Assembly: GCA_033239125.1 (NCBI GenBank)
Contig: BSWB01000006.1
Span: 113,444,242-113,508,241, forward strand
From: Fagopyrum homotropicum
Lineage: Eukaryota > Streptophyta > Magnoliopsida > Caryophyllales > Polygonaceae
Length of the DNA: 64,000 bases
Direction of reading: 5' to 3'
Shown: one piece after another, positions 31,850 through 42,678 of the stretch
How the letters are laid out: each line of letters starts with the position of its first letter
How positions within the stretch are numbered: position 1 is the first letter of the stretch
Program-made: the position numbers and the translations under genes
Notes under the pieces: generated by a model
Database searches by the model: none
Seen by the model: the letters and a program-made list of their open reading frames with translations, nothing else
Told to the model about the DNA's origin: nothing

Positions 31850-32342
31850 TTAGAATAAACAAATTTAAATTAGGTTTCTAGAAAGGGATAACGAGCGTGT
31901 AATCAAAAAAGAATAAAAAGGCCCTTGTTAGAAATTTATTTTTCAAGAGAAAATTAGATAGAGATTAATCCCATCACATCTTGTTAGCATGTAAGGAGTA
32001 TTATCCAGAAAGAAGTATTCGTATATTAGCAAGAACTTGGAAAGATATCACTGCATAGTAGGTGAATGCATATTAGAATTAGAAGCCGAAAACCAAGAAC
32101 AAGTTCCAGCTCATCATTAGAACATGTTTGCTAAACTGGTGAGTTGGCCTCCGGGTACATGATCCATTACTATGTAATTCTCCATTTTTTACTGAGGCTA
32201 AAACCTATATTATAACGAAGTCACAATAGTAAGAATATTAGCCCAAAAGACTTAAAATGGAAAAACTAATATACCTCATGAGTTAGGATGATAACATACA
32301 TCATGAATCCTAACCGTATATGGATGATTAAAAAGCTATAAT
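31850..32342. other. Unassigned stretch, possibly intronic
   Basis: AT-rich with no supported coding frame. It lies between two minus-strand gene fragments (DGK-like and VAC14-like) and may be intron or flank carried with them. Confidence 0.3.
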
Positions 32343-32588
32343 TTAGAGGATACATAACTTCAAAGAGGTATATTTTAGCAATTTGAAGTCGTTAGGGAAA
32401 CCTCCTTCCCATCCTAAGACCCTTGACAAGGCATTTCCTGTCCCCAAAAGAAGAATAACTACACGTGGAGGTGATTCAAATCTAAACGTGTCAATTGCAT
32501 CAAACACCCATTCAATAGTACCATCTCCACCACAAACAAGAACTCTAAAATTCTGTATAGTGTTGAACAACTTCAATCCATCTTCAAG
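32343..32588 (-). pseudogene. Diacylglycerol kinase catalytic-domain fragment
   Basis: A minus-strand exon after a ttag acceptor at about 32589 encodes FRVLVCGGDGTIEWVFDAID followed by LLGTGNALSRVLGW. GGDGT is the ATP-binding signature of diacylglycerol kinases, which phosphorylate diacylglycerol to phosphatidic acid at membranes. Compared with the family, LGTGNDLSR has Asn-Ala in place of Asn-Asp, at a residue normally conserved. Only one exon is recognisable; after GWEGGFPND the reading becomes unlike the family. The solo LTR X1 is inserted just upstream of the exon, in what would be its intron. Confidence 0.75.
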
Positions 32589-32625
32589 CCCCTAATAAGA
32601 ATATAACACCCGGTTTTTCACATCA

Positions 32626-32680
32626 CCGCCCGCGGTGACGATTGCCCGCGGTCACGGCGTACTCTAGCCGCGGGTACGGC
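32626..32680. repeat. GC-hairpin copies in X1, 5' part
   Basis: Three related copies start at about 32626, 32646 and 32668 (spacing 20 and 22 bp): CACCGCCCGCGGTG, then two of the form CCGCGGxxACGG. Confidence 0.65.
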
Positions 32681-33145
32681 TGACCCCAATCGCGTCCGAT
32701 TTATTTTTATCTTCTTTCCTTTCTTAGAAGATCCGATCTTCTAATCTTGGGCCATCTTTCTTCTATATTTTAACCTAGTTTTATACCTTCCTCTTACCCA
32801 GCCATACCTCTTTCTTAATCCACGTTTCTTCCTTGCTTCCTTGTCTTCTTCAACCGTGAGCCAAGTTGCAGTCTTTGCTCTGTGAGATCTGCAGAATCCT
32901 TATAATTTCTTCTCCTTTACGTTCTCCTTTCCCTTATGTGTAATCTTGTCTCCTCCTCCTCCTTCTTCATCTTACAAAGAATCAAGATTAAGTCTTGATT
33001 CTAGTTGATCGTGGTTTGATTGCTGTATGTGTATATCCAGGCCCTTGTGGTTGAGTGTGTCATGTGAAGAGTTACAGAGGAAAGCTAAGCCATCTTGTTG
33101 TGATTCTGTTGTTGAAGAATCCCGACGTTTGCCTTTGTCGCCTTA

Positions 33146-33202
33146 CCACCCCGCGGCTGTAAGCAACCGCCCCCGCAGTTAACCCAGACGCCGCCCCCGC
33201 GG
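33146..33202. repeat. GC-hairpin copies in X1, internal
   Basis: Three copies in the CCGCCCCCGCGG orientation start at about 33146, 33167 and 33191 (spacing 21 and 24 bp). Confidence 0.7.
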
Positions 33203-34445
33203 CCTCTTGTCACGTTGGTCACGGCTTCGGTCCTTTGTCGTTGCACCTACGCCTCCGTTCACCTACGGTTGCATGTTAACTCCAGTGTCTACCGTCCTTT
33301 GGAAAGTCACTTCCCTCCTTGCTTCCTTATCCTAATCTGGTGTTAGATCATGCTAGGCTGGACCAAGATGAACTAGGGTGAATGCTAGTTAGTGGCTTGT
33401 AGATTCCTAAGAGTTGGTTATGGTTTGGGAACCTTTGAGCTTGTGTTGTTGACCTTGATCCTTGAGGAATGTTGAGACTAGGAGTAGTACTTCCTAGCAC
33501 GTGGGAGATCTTGTAGAGATTATTGAGACTAGAAGTAGGAACCTTCTAGCACGTTGTTGTAGACCTTGTAGAGATCAATGAGACTAGAAGTGTAGACTTA
33601 TAGCATTTGGGATAGTTTCTGATTTGGGATGCCTTGTCTGAGCAGGCATATATCTTTTCATGCTAGAAGTTGAGCAGTTTAACTGATTCGAGTTTACCTT
33701 GATACCGGTATGTCCTGGACTTACTTAGCTGCATTCTGTGTATTAGTTTAACTGTATTGGTGGTGTTTGTTTACCTTATCGTTATAATGGAAAACCGAAC
33801 TTAGACGAGCTTATACCGTAATTGGCCCAAGTGTATTATAACCGGGCGGTGACCACTTGTCCAGTTCTACCGGAAACTAGGAGGTGCTCTTGCGACCAGG
33901 CCCACAAGTAACGGATAGACGCATCTAATCTGTTTTTGTCGGTAACGGAAACAGGGGCGAGTTTTGGGAGATTCTCGTATCACAAAATAAGTTGAATTAG
34001 TAATGGATGGCTTATTAAAAGATAATAATCGGCTTGTGTGTGAGCATGCTATATGTTTATATTTTATGTGTGTTATTGTCTTTATTGTTATTCTGATATC
34101 TAGAATGTTAACTAACGGTTTATACCGTCGTTGTAGATGCCCTGCAGGTTAGAGATGCTGCTGAGTGATTCGGATGGAGTGGTCAATCGGGTTTCCCGTA
34201 CATTATAGGATGGGATCGGGGTTTATTATTATTGTTGGTGGCTTTTTGGTTTGTTGTTGAACTCGGTTGAGAGTCTTTTGCTTTTCCTTTGTTATACCTT
34301 TTATATTTTATCTATTTTAGTTTTCATTTATTTGTGCCTTATTGCAAGATCCAGTGATATTATTGTTACTCTGAGGGTTGGGACTCACAGTGAGGTCCTA
34401 GCCCGTAATGCTGTGAGTTCCCAGAATTTGGGGTGTTGCAAAGAA

Positions 34446-35063
34446 CTCAATTCAAACACCTACCAAGGGGTTAAAAGACATTGAATCATCCTAAGACTGA
34501 AGGAGAGAGAGGAAGAACCTTGATTAGACATGGTCACAATCGTTTAGGGTTAGGGTTGATCTGCTTAGTTCTGTTCCTCGACTGTAGTTTTGAAAAGCAC
34601 AAACCTGTTCTGCAATTAATTGGGGAAGAGGGAAACGAGCAACAATCTAGCATAAACTTGAAACTCAAAAGGCATGAGAAATAAGTAAACTCAGTGGAAA
34701 AACAAAGAGTGATTACTTGGGAGAGGATGACGGCGATTCCTTTGAGACGCGATCTCAACTTTCATGCACCAAAGGAAATCCGAAAATTAATCGGGGAAGA
34801 TGGAACAAAACAACAATCTGACATAAATTGGAAACTCATAATACATGAGAAATAAGTTAACCCAGTGGAAGAACGAAGAGTGATTACTTGGGAGAGGATG
34901 GTGGCGATTTCATTGAGACGTGATGTCAAGTTTCCTACAACAAAGAAAATCCGAAGATTTAGAAGCATAAGGAAATAAAGAAATGAAACATCGATTAGTA
35001 AAATCCTGAACTCACCAAGAAATTTAGCGATGAAGAGGGAGACGTGGTTGATAGCAACGGGTG
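34446..35063. other. Stretch with 170-bp tandem duplication
   Basis: Two copies of a 170-bp unit follow each other, aligned for example at 34621 and 34791 (tggggaagag / tcggggaaga) and continuing through tgagaaataag and gagtgattacttgggagaggatg. They may be the flank or upstream region of the minus-strand DGK-like fragment. No coding frame is supported. Confidence 0.6.
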
Positions 35064-35688
35064 TGTAACAACCAGAATTTTAGTTCCGGAATGAGAGTGG
35101 TGTTTGTAGTTGTTAGTGGTAGCCACCGCCCTGTGTCCTAGGAAACCCGCGGTCACGGCTAAGTCATTCCGCAGGTGCGGTGATCCGTTTGAGCGGGATG
35201 TTAGTCCCACCTTCTTTCCGACCTTTCATTCTTAGGACCCGACTTTTGGGTGACCCTTTTTGCTTACCACTCAACTGAGTGCCTTTTCCCTATTTCCCAT
35301 CCATATTCACATTCTTTCTTCTCCCTCCATCTTCCTCCTACCCTCTCTTTCTCCATCTTCATTTTTGATTTTCCACCGTTATTCCTTCTTTGATTGTGAG
35401 TTGTTCATCCATTGTGTGGGATGGAGACTGCAGATCCAGGCCGACAGTAAGTGTCCTTGTCCTTGTCCTCCTCCTTCTTCTTTTTCTTCTTCTCCTTCTT
35501 CTTCGTCCTTCCTTCACCCCTGTGTGTGATCTTTGGAGTAATATTCACTAAAGGTTGTTCCTTCCTTGTGTTGCATGTGTTTGGATCTTGCCTAGATAGC
35601 GAAGTACAATTGTAATCTAGTGGTGGACACCTAGGGATGAGCAAGCCAATAGGAGACAACGGGGAGCCTGCTGCACATCGAAGAGTTC
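35064..35688 (+). mobile_element. X2: partial X-family LTR
   Basis: It starts TGTAACAACCAGAATTTTAG. Within its first 120 bp it carries degenerate GC-hairpin copies (about 35127-35175: accgccctg..., ccgcggtcacgg, ccgcaggtgcgg), as X1 and X4 do. It stops where X3 begins in the opposite orientation. The 3' part is not found. Confidence 0.5.
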
Positions 35689-37270
35689 TGTAACACCCCA
35701 AGTTCTGGGAACTCGAAGCGCGGGCTAGGACCTCACAATGGGTCCCGACCCTCAGAGTAGCAACGACACAACGGATCTTACAACTAGGCACAGATGAATG
35801 ATAACCAAACTCAATATAAAACCAAAGGTTTAAACAAAAGGAAGCGTAAAAGACTCGCATCCGAGTTCAAAACAAAAAGGAAAGCAACAACATAAACTAG
35901 ATCCGGCCTATAATATACGGGAACCCCGGCTGACCACACCATCCGGATCACTCAGCAGCATCCTGAACATGTGGAACATCTACAACATCGGTATAAACCG
36001 TTAGCTAACATTCTACATATTAGAAATACAACAAAGGCACAAACACATATAAGGTAAAGGAAACACATACCATGCTCACACAATAGCCGGTTATTATCTT
36101 TCATTAGATTATCCAAATACTAATTCAACTTATGGTTGTTACACGAGTATCGTTGCGATCTCGACTCCATCCCCTTTCCCCAACAGGAATAGAATGTATG
36201 CATCCTTCTGTCACCTGTTGGACTGGTCGCGAGAGCACCTCCCAGTTTCCCCATTCTGAATTAGACAAGCGGTAACCGTCCGGTTATAACATGATAAACA
36301 ACATAAACAAGCCAATACAATCAAACGTGGAATGAAGCTAAGTAAGTCCAAGGGTCTTACCTCACTCGAAGGTAAACTCAACACTCAGCTAAAACTCAGG
36401 AAAGCCTCAGGAAATAGACACAAGGAAGCCTGTTCACACAAGCATCACGGATCAAGAACCGAAATGAATGCTAGAAGTATATAACTTCTAGTCTCCATGA
36501 TCTCTATGAGATCTACACAAGCTAAGGTCTCAACCTTGGTCTTACAAAACACTAAGGGTCAACAACAACCAGAAGGAACAAGGAAAGCAAGGAAGGAAGC
36601 AACTCACAAGAACGAGAGTTACTGTAGAAGAAACCGCGGGGGAGGCAGGACAAAGGCGCAGGGGCGGCACGTGACAGAGGCGCAGGGGCGGCTATGTGCA
36701 GGCGTGGGGGCAAAACTTCGACAGAAGCTACTGTCGGCTTTTCAATGACAGCAAAACGACGACAAGGCCAAAGCTTTCTCTTTCACTACTCTTCACACTT
36801 CACAACTCAACCAAGGGAGCCTGTGAATATCAAAGGATCATCAACGGAATGCTCCACAAGAATCAAGTATCAAACTTGATTCTTGGAGAAGATGAAAAGA
36901 GGAAATGAAAGGGAAAATAAAACAGAAGAGAAAGAAGGTGCAACAACATATGAACGTGATGAAGAACCAGGAAAGATGAACTTACATGTTCAGAAGATCA
37001 CAGGAAGCAAAGGTGATGGCTATAGCTCTCAAGGGTTGAATAAAGCGTAGGCAAGAAACGGGAAAAAGAGCGGAAAGAAGGGGATTTATAGAAGAGGAAT
37101 AAAAGAAAAAGGAAGGCCGTTCTATGGTTTAGAAGATCCACGAAAGTCGTCCAAAGATAAGAAAATCGGATCTTCTAAGATAGGAAACAAGATGGAAACG
37201 AAAAAGGAAAGAAGATATTCGCGCTCTGTGGCAATTCCGCTGGGGCGGATTGCGCATGCCGCAGGGCGGT
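35689..37270 (-). mobile_element. X3: X-family LTR, truncated by element Y
   Basis: It begins TGTAACACCCCAAGTTC, the reverse complement of the X4 end (52900-52929), and follows X4 in reverse through the region with aaccgttagctaac. Near its other end are GC-hairpin copies, and it stops at 37270 where the LTR of Y starts; the last part of X is missing. The preceding five bases, agttc, are a possible target copy. Confidence 0.65.
36633..36711. repeat. GC-hairpin array in X3
   Basis: Four copies have cores at 36634, 36656, 36680 and 36702 (spacing 22, 24, 22). The matching region of X4 (about 40389-40464, opposite strand) shows the same 22, 24, 22 spacing. Confidence 0.8.
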
Positions 37271-37864
37271 TGATACGCCCCCGGATGGCGATGCCATCCG
37301 TGTTTCCGGCTAGAAGGACCCGGCATCATTATGAAAACTATTAAGTATTTTCGGCTATTTAATAATTGACTTTTCATATTCGGAACTTTAAATCCAGAAC
37401 TTAATTCCGTGATTTAAATTTCGACCTTTCATATTTTAGGCTTTTCATTTACCAGAACTTAATTCTGGCTTTTAATTCTGTCATTTATGTTTGGATTCTT
37501 TGTATGACCTTCATCCACTATATAAGGATGGGTTGGCTCATTTGTAAGAGATGTCTAAGTTGAATCCAAGTATTGAGAAGGAAAACCCTCTTACTTGGTT
37601 TAGGCATCACTTCTTCTTCAATCCTCTTAAAGTTCTATCTTGGATCTAGTCTTTGATCCAAGCATTCATACTCGAGGATCCTTTCGAAGGATCAACTAAA
37701 GTCTACTCCACTTCGTGGATGATGCGATCTAACTAGATCGGATCGACCGTACGCTTCCGCATCCATTTCTATGCTTCTTCCGCCCAAGTTCTACCTTTGA
37801 TCCAACTCGAACGATCAAGAAGTAGCTGAAGTTTCTTCGATTTAGATCGCCCATATTTCTATCA
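37271..37864 (+). repeat. Y 5' LTR
   Basis: The first 495 bp match 38939-39435. The remaining 100 bp to ...TTTCTATCA are present only here. Confidence 0.65.
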
Positions 37865-37865
37865 T

Positions 37866-37876
37866 TGGTATCAGAG
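37866..37876 (+). promoter_or_regulatory. Y primer binding site (initiator tRNA-Met type)
   Basis: TGGTATCAGAG, the common plant primer site complementary to the 3' end of initiator tRNA-Met, two bases after the LTR end. Confidence 0.8.
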
Positions 37877-38034
37877 TTCGGGATTGAGGTCAAGTTTCTT
37901 TACAAATTTTCTTTCTTGATCAAATTTATTTAGTGTTCTTTGAAGATCTTCAAGTGTTCTTCGGTGTTCTTCGAAGATCTTTAAGTGTTCTTCGATGTTC
38001 TTCGAAGATCTTCAAGTGTTTCTTCATCGTTCAT

Positions 38035-38899
38035 CATGTTCTATGATGATTATATTTCTTATGATGAGGATGCGGAATGTTTCCCTCCTCCATATCCACC
38101 GAAGGCCAAACAAACAACCCGGAGGTACCGACAGAGAGAATACTTTAAGGATAAGGAGTGGTTGCCTCATCCGGACCCACCAAGGCCGACTTATACCCTG
38201 GACGGGCACCAACGGTATCCACACCGACTAGCTTATTTTGAGGATACTTATATTGACCCAAGATGTCATGCTAATACCAAAGAAGAGTTGGTCGTGCTCA
38301 AGGCAAAAAATGATGATCTAAAGAGTGAGTTAGAATCTTTGAAGGCACAAGTTCTTGCACTAACGACGATTGCCCAACAAGAAGAGCCTCAAGTAGAGTC
38401 ACAACCAAGGTGTGAGTTGGTGGTCCAACCATTGTGTGACGAAGTTGAAAACGAGGAAGATGTCGTCATTAAAACTTATGCCCCGGTTATTCCAATCCAT
38501 CTTGTCAATCCGTTATGTGGAGAGTACTTTCAAGATGATAAAGATGAAGCCATAATTGAGAAATAAGAAATCATCGACTCCGACAACGGCACAATGGTGT
38601 TGATGGACTACAAATTTGAGTCGTATGATCCGAGGTTTGTCATTGCTATGTCCACTCACTTACCTTCCGGCTTGCCTTCCAATCTTTTCAGCATGACTTC
38701 AACGTTCCCCATCAAGGGTCTTGACGACATGATAGACAAACTCCATGACATCGTCACTTTGAGGGATTACATATTCAACAAATGCCACATAGCCACAATC
38801 TTGAAAGACTACAAGTCCAAGCCGCCCAACACTCACAATGTGCATCCGGTGCTGAATTTCAAGGGTCAAGTTCCCAAAGTACTCCTTCTATTTTTTTGA
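38035..38899 (+). pseudogene. Y gag-like ORF with one in-frame stop
   Basis: Starts MFYDDYISYDEDAECF at 38035. The N-terminus is acidic, Tyr- and Pro-rich; a coiled-coil segment follows (LVVLKAKNDDLKSELESLKA, near 38292-38351). A TAA at 38564-38566 splits it, and the same frame stays open to 38899. It has no zinc knuckle and no enzyme motif. Calling it gag-like rests on its position between primer site and polypurine tract. Otherwise unrecognised. Confidence 0.5.
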
Positions 38900-38926
38900 C
38901 CGTGCAAACGAGGACGTTTCACATTT

Positions 38927-38938
38927 AAGAGGAGGAGA
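38927..38938 (+). promoter_or_regulatory. Y polypurine tract
   Basis: AAGAGGAGGAGA immediately before the second LTR. Confidence 0.75.
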
Positions 38939-39435
38939 TGATACACCCCCGGATGGCGATGTCATCCGTGTTTCCGGCTAGAAGGACCCGACATCATTAT
39001 GAAGTCTATTAAGTATTTTCGGCTATTTAATAATTGGCTTTTTATATTCGGAACTTTAATTCCAGAACTTAATTCCGTGACTTAAATTCCGACCTTTCAT
39101 ATTTTAGGCTTTTCATTTACCGGAACTTAATTCTGGCTTTTAATTCCGTCATTTATGTTTGAACTCTTTGTATGGCCTCCATCCACTATATAAGGATGGT
39201 TTGGCTCATTTGTAAGAGATGTCTAAGTTAAATCCAAGTGTTGAGAAGGAAAACCCACTTACTTGGTTTAGGCATCACATCTTCTTCCACCTTCTTAAAT
39301 TTCTATCTTGGATCTAGTCTTTGATCCAAGCCTTCATACTCGAGGATCCTTTTGAAGGATCAACTAAAGTCTACTCCACTTCGTGGATGATTCGATCTAA
39401 CTAGATCGGATCGACCGTACGCTTCCGCATCCAAG
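38939..39435 (+). repeat. Y 3' LTR, truncated
   Basis: Matches 37271-37765, then diverges after gcatcca. About 100 bp of the LTR end are absent. Confidence 0.7.
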
Positions 39436-39786
39436 TTGTGATAACAAAAAGGATAACCATGTCTCGTAGTATGTGTATGAATTATATGAAAAAAGAGGCT
39501 TGAACAAAAATTCCTAATTCAAGTTGTGTTAACAAAAAGGATTCAAGGTTGTGTTAACAAAAAGGAATTAAGAGGATTTAGAGGAGTAATACCTCCTATT
39601 ACGTTTTCACGGAGACATCGTGTTTATCATTTGCATATATATTAACCGGTGAAGATTTACAATAAGCATCAAACTTATAAGGGCGTTGGTTGATGACATT
39701 TATTAAATTATTACCCTGAATAGTGATGCTTTTAATTTTAATTAGAACAACTTTTTAAATTTCATTAGTAGAGTCCAAGTGATTTC
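39436..39786. other. AT-rich spacer with short repeats
   Basis: Three copies of a word like aagttgtgttaacaaaaagga lie at about 39433, 39521 and 39546. No gene is visible. Confidence 0.5.
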
Positions 39787-39809
39787 TGTAAGACCCGAGT
39801 TTTTCCTTC

Positions 39810-39864
39810 ACCGCCCCCGCGGTGAAGAGGGCCGCCCCCACGGCCGAGTGGATCCGCCCCTACG
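39810..39864. repeat. GC-hairpin triplet in X4
   Basis: Three adjacent copies with different but self-complementary arms. This is the clearest case of variable arms around a constant C-rich core. Confidence 0.85.
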
Positions 39865-40388
39865 GATGACGACAGATCGTGCCCGATCTTTCTTCCGTTC
39901 TTTTTATCTTCCTTCCATAGATAGAATATCCGATATTCTATCTTATGGGCCGGTTTCCTGATCATCCTTCTAACCCTATACGCCCTTTCCATCTATCTTT
40001 TCAACCCATCCCTATATATTCCCGTCTTTTCCTCTTTTCCCCATTTCTTGCTTATGTCTCCTTCAACCCTAGACTGTTGCAGCCTTGCCCTTGTGTCTTT
40101 GCTAAACGTGTAAGTTCTTCCTCCGTTGTTCTTCTTCACGTTCGTGTGCTGCTGCACCTTGTCTTCTCCTTCTGTTTCGTTTTCTTTTTCGTTCTTCCCT
40201 TTTTCTTCTTCTCCAAAAATCAAGTTTGATCCTTGATTCTTGTGGAGTGTTCCGTTGTTGATCCTATGTTGTTCTCAGACTCTCTGGAGTTGAGTCTTGA
40301 CGTGTTGGAGTCAAAGGTTCGAGCTTTGGTTTCCCCTGCTGTGAGTTCGGTCGAAGAGGAAGCCCGACAATAACTTATGTCGAAGATC

Positions 40389-40464
40389 CGCCCGCGCCTG
40401 CACAGAGCCACCCCTGCGCCTATATCAAGTGCCGCCCCTACGCCTCTGTCCAGCCGTCCCTGCA
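40389..40464. repeat. GC-hairpin array in X4, internal
   Basis: Four copies in the cccctgcg orientation at about 40389, 40411, 40435 and 40457. E3 is inserted about 40 bp further on. Confidence 0.7.
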
Positions 40465-40505
40465 GTTTGCTCAGCAGTAACTCCCGTCTTTGGTGAGTTG
40501 CTTCC

Positions 40506-42029
40506 TGACCGATGGTATTTCTATGGTCGTCTATACCCAATCAAAAGTAAATCCCGACTTAGCACTAAGAACAAGTATAGTGAGTAAGTAAGGGTCGAAC
40601 CCAAGAGAGTTGAGGTGTTTTAGATGCAATTATTGATTATAATGACAAGTGACACAAAAAGGGGGGGGGGGGGGTTGGTTGAATTGATGCACAAAAACGT
40701 ATGAAAACAATGAATACGACAAGTAAGACAATAATGGGTGAATCTACACTAGGTTGATTCTAAGCATGCAATTGCTACTTTGGTGTATTCCTTTTTCAAG
40801 TTTTTAAGTAATCTCCCGTCTCGATCATACATATGTGTTGAGCCAACCGGCATCAACACAACTTAACCTATTAAAGTTCCGTAAACCTACAATAACAAAT
40901 AATAAGTTAGCATTCAAACAAAGACAAAGGGATATAAAGAGAAGATTAAAACCGTTAAACTTATCTTTATATTTGTGTTCCTTTTCTTTAAGTAATTACA
41001 ACTCGTTATTACTTAAAGTTGCTACTAGATTAAAGACCCGAACCCGGAACCTATTAATCCTAGTTGTTTACATGCACTTTAGAACTAAGGTGATCAATCT
41101 CAAGTAATAGTTAACATGCAATTAAACAATGGAGATCAAGGAAACACAAAGCATTACTGAATAAAAACTTATATTAAAAGGACTTACAACCAAAGTAACA
41201 AAGCAGCTTCAAATCAACCCAATGTAGCAAGGGAGTTAGCAACTCATTACAATGGAAAACTCAAGTCTAAAAGGGGATTTTGTGGGGAAAATCATGGATG
41301 ATTCTAGCAATCAGCCATGGACTACTTATACTACAAAAGACACTTAATTAGGAGTAAATAACCGGCCTAAAACAGCCACCTTTAATGCCATAAAGGTGGT
41401 GTAAACAGCCGGAGTAAAGCTTCTAGCGTTACACCGCAGGGGCGGCCTTCAAGACTCGCAGGGGCGGTTTAGGCAGAATCGGTTGATCTTCTTCATAACC
41501 GCTGGGGCGGCTACACAGCTCCGCTAGGGCGGATCTTTAATGCACTTCAACGTCTGACCTTTCGCCTTCCTGACGTTTCTGATGTTAAGGTGCATGGAGC
41601 GCCTCAAAGCCAACGCAGGGGCGGTGACACAGACTCTTCACCTTCCAGCTCCCAAGGCAAGGCGCAGGCAGGGTGCAGTGGGAGGCGCAGGGGAGATGGC
41701 CTTTGTCTTGTCCGGGCAAGTCACCGCAAGGGCACCGATAGGTGGCGCAGGGGCGGTGCTCTGCATCTTGGCCGGCGCTGGTGAAGGTGTTGGAAGTGCT
41801 TCAATGGGAAGTGTCACCCGCTGGGGTGGCTGCAAGGGCCTGCGGGGGCGGTGGAGCAACAGAAACTTTGCTTCTTGATCGATCTTTACTCCTAAGTGCT
41901 TATAACTCCTTCCTTAGCTTCTTTTGATCTTCTTCTTCTGGACCAAGGAGTTAGTAGCATAAACCGACACTAATGCAATAAAAAGACTCTTAAAACTACC
42001 CTAAATGATAGTGATTCCATCACCTATAA
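40506..42029 (-). repeat. E3 3' LTR
   Basis: Pairs with 50395-51918. The terminal CA has become AA (...CACCTATAA). Conserved hairpin at 41376-41399; GC-hairpin array at about 41434-41856; poly-G run near 40661. Confidence 0.93.
41434..41856. repeat. GC-hairpin motif array (E3 3' LTR)
   Basis: The counterpart of 51324-51741, with several copies decayed (for example gcatggagcgcc near 41592 where the other LTR has gcaggggcgcc). Confidence 0.8.
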
Positions 42030-42678
42030 AACTCCCTCATACTTAGACCTTTTATTTGTTCCGAGTAAAACAAATGACAGCAATTAGACTCAAGGTCTCA
42101 GGAAGCATGGGATAGAAAGAGAAATAATGGAAAACAAGAGAAAAACCAAGAAAGAAAGAAAGGAAAAGGGAGGAAATGTGAGAAAAAGAGATACTACTAT
42201 CCTTATCGCTCCAAGAGTGGCTTACCCGGACAACCTCCTTATTACTCCCCTTCTTATGTCGCTAAAACGCCGGAAGGGAAACCTACACTCGGTGTCGCTC
42301 ATCTTGCCAAGGCGCCCTTTCGGGTTTTCACATTGCCACTCTTCTTCTTTTCTCTCTTAAGCTCACATCCCTCAAGTCCATTTTTGCACCAATCTAAGGT
42401 TGGTCGGACTACCTTCTTTTTACCTAAACCGCCCTTTCGGGTTTTCGGTTTATCCAAGGATTTTCATGCCTTTTTCTTTCATTTCTTTGGCTTTTTCTTT
42501 TTCTTTTCTTTCTTTTTTTTTCAAACTAATTTCAATAATGCAAAACAAAATGCCAAAAACAACTAACAAACTGTACAAGCAATGATATATATCCCTCCCC
42601 CATACATGAAGTGCACTTTGTTCTCAAAGTGAAAATGAGTCAAAGATAAATGTGGGAGAAGGGAAAGAAATGTACCCC
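42030..42678 (-). other. E3 3' untranslated region with two polypurine tracts
   Basis: The LTR-proximal tract is AAGTATGAGGGAG (minus, 42030-42044); its adjacent hairpin is decayed. A distal tract at 42593-42607 lies beside a hairpin with arms CACTTTG / CAAAGTG and loop AGAA (42614-42631). The stretch between is conserved with E1 3556-4110 and non-coding. Confidence 0.65.

Larger units (their letters stand above)
32602..34440 (+). mobile_element. X1: solo LTR, X family
   Basis: It starts TATAACACCC and ends GGGTGTTGCA, and is flanked by aagaa on both sides (32597-32601 and 34441-34445). At 1839 bp it has no coding frame, no primer site and no partner LTR at its ends, so a solo LTR is the best reading. 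It shares its 3' end with X3 and X4 (gtgaggtcctagcccgtaatg and similar). GC-hairpin copies lie at 32626-32680 and 33146-33202. Confidence 0.8.
37271..39435 (+). mobile_element. Y: small LTR element with only a gag-like ORF
   Basis: Direct repeats start TGATAC(G/A)CCCCCGGATGG at 37271 and 38939. The first probably runs to 37864, just before a tRNA-iMet-type primer site (TGGTATCAGAG, 37866-37876). The second is cut at about 39435. A purine tract AAGAGGAGGAGA (38927-38938) precedes the second. The internal region of about 1.07 kb holds one gag-like frame and no protease, RT or integrase, so the element depended on another for movement (a TR-GAG-like layout). No TSD was found. Confidence 0.7.
39787..40505 (+). 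mobile_element. X4: solo LTR, left part
   Basis: It starts TGTAAGACCCGAG, preceded by atttc (39782-39786). The element resumes at 51919 after E3 and ends at 52929, followed by atttc (52930-52934). GC-hairpin copies start at 39810, 39831 and 39853 (spacing 21 and 22). Their arms all pair: TTCACCGC / GCGGTGAA, GGCCG / CGGCC, ATCCG / CGGAT. Confidence 0.85.
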
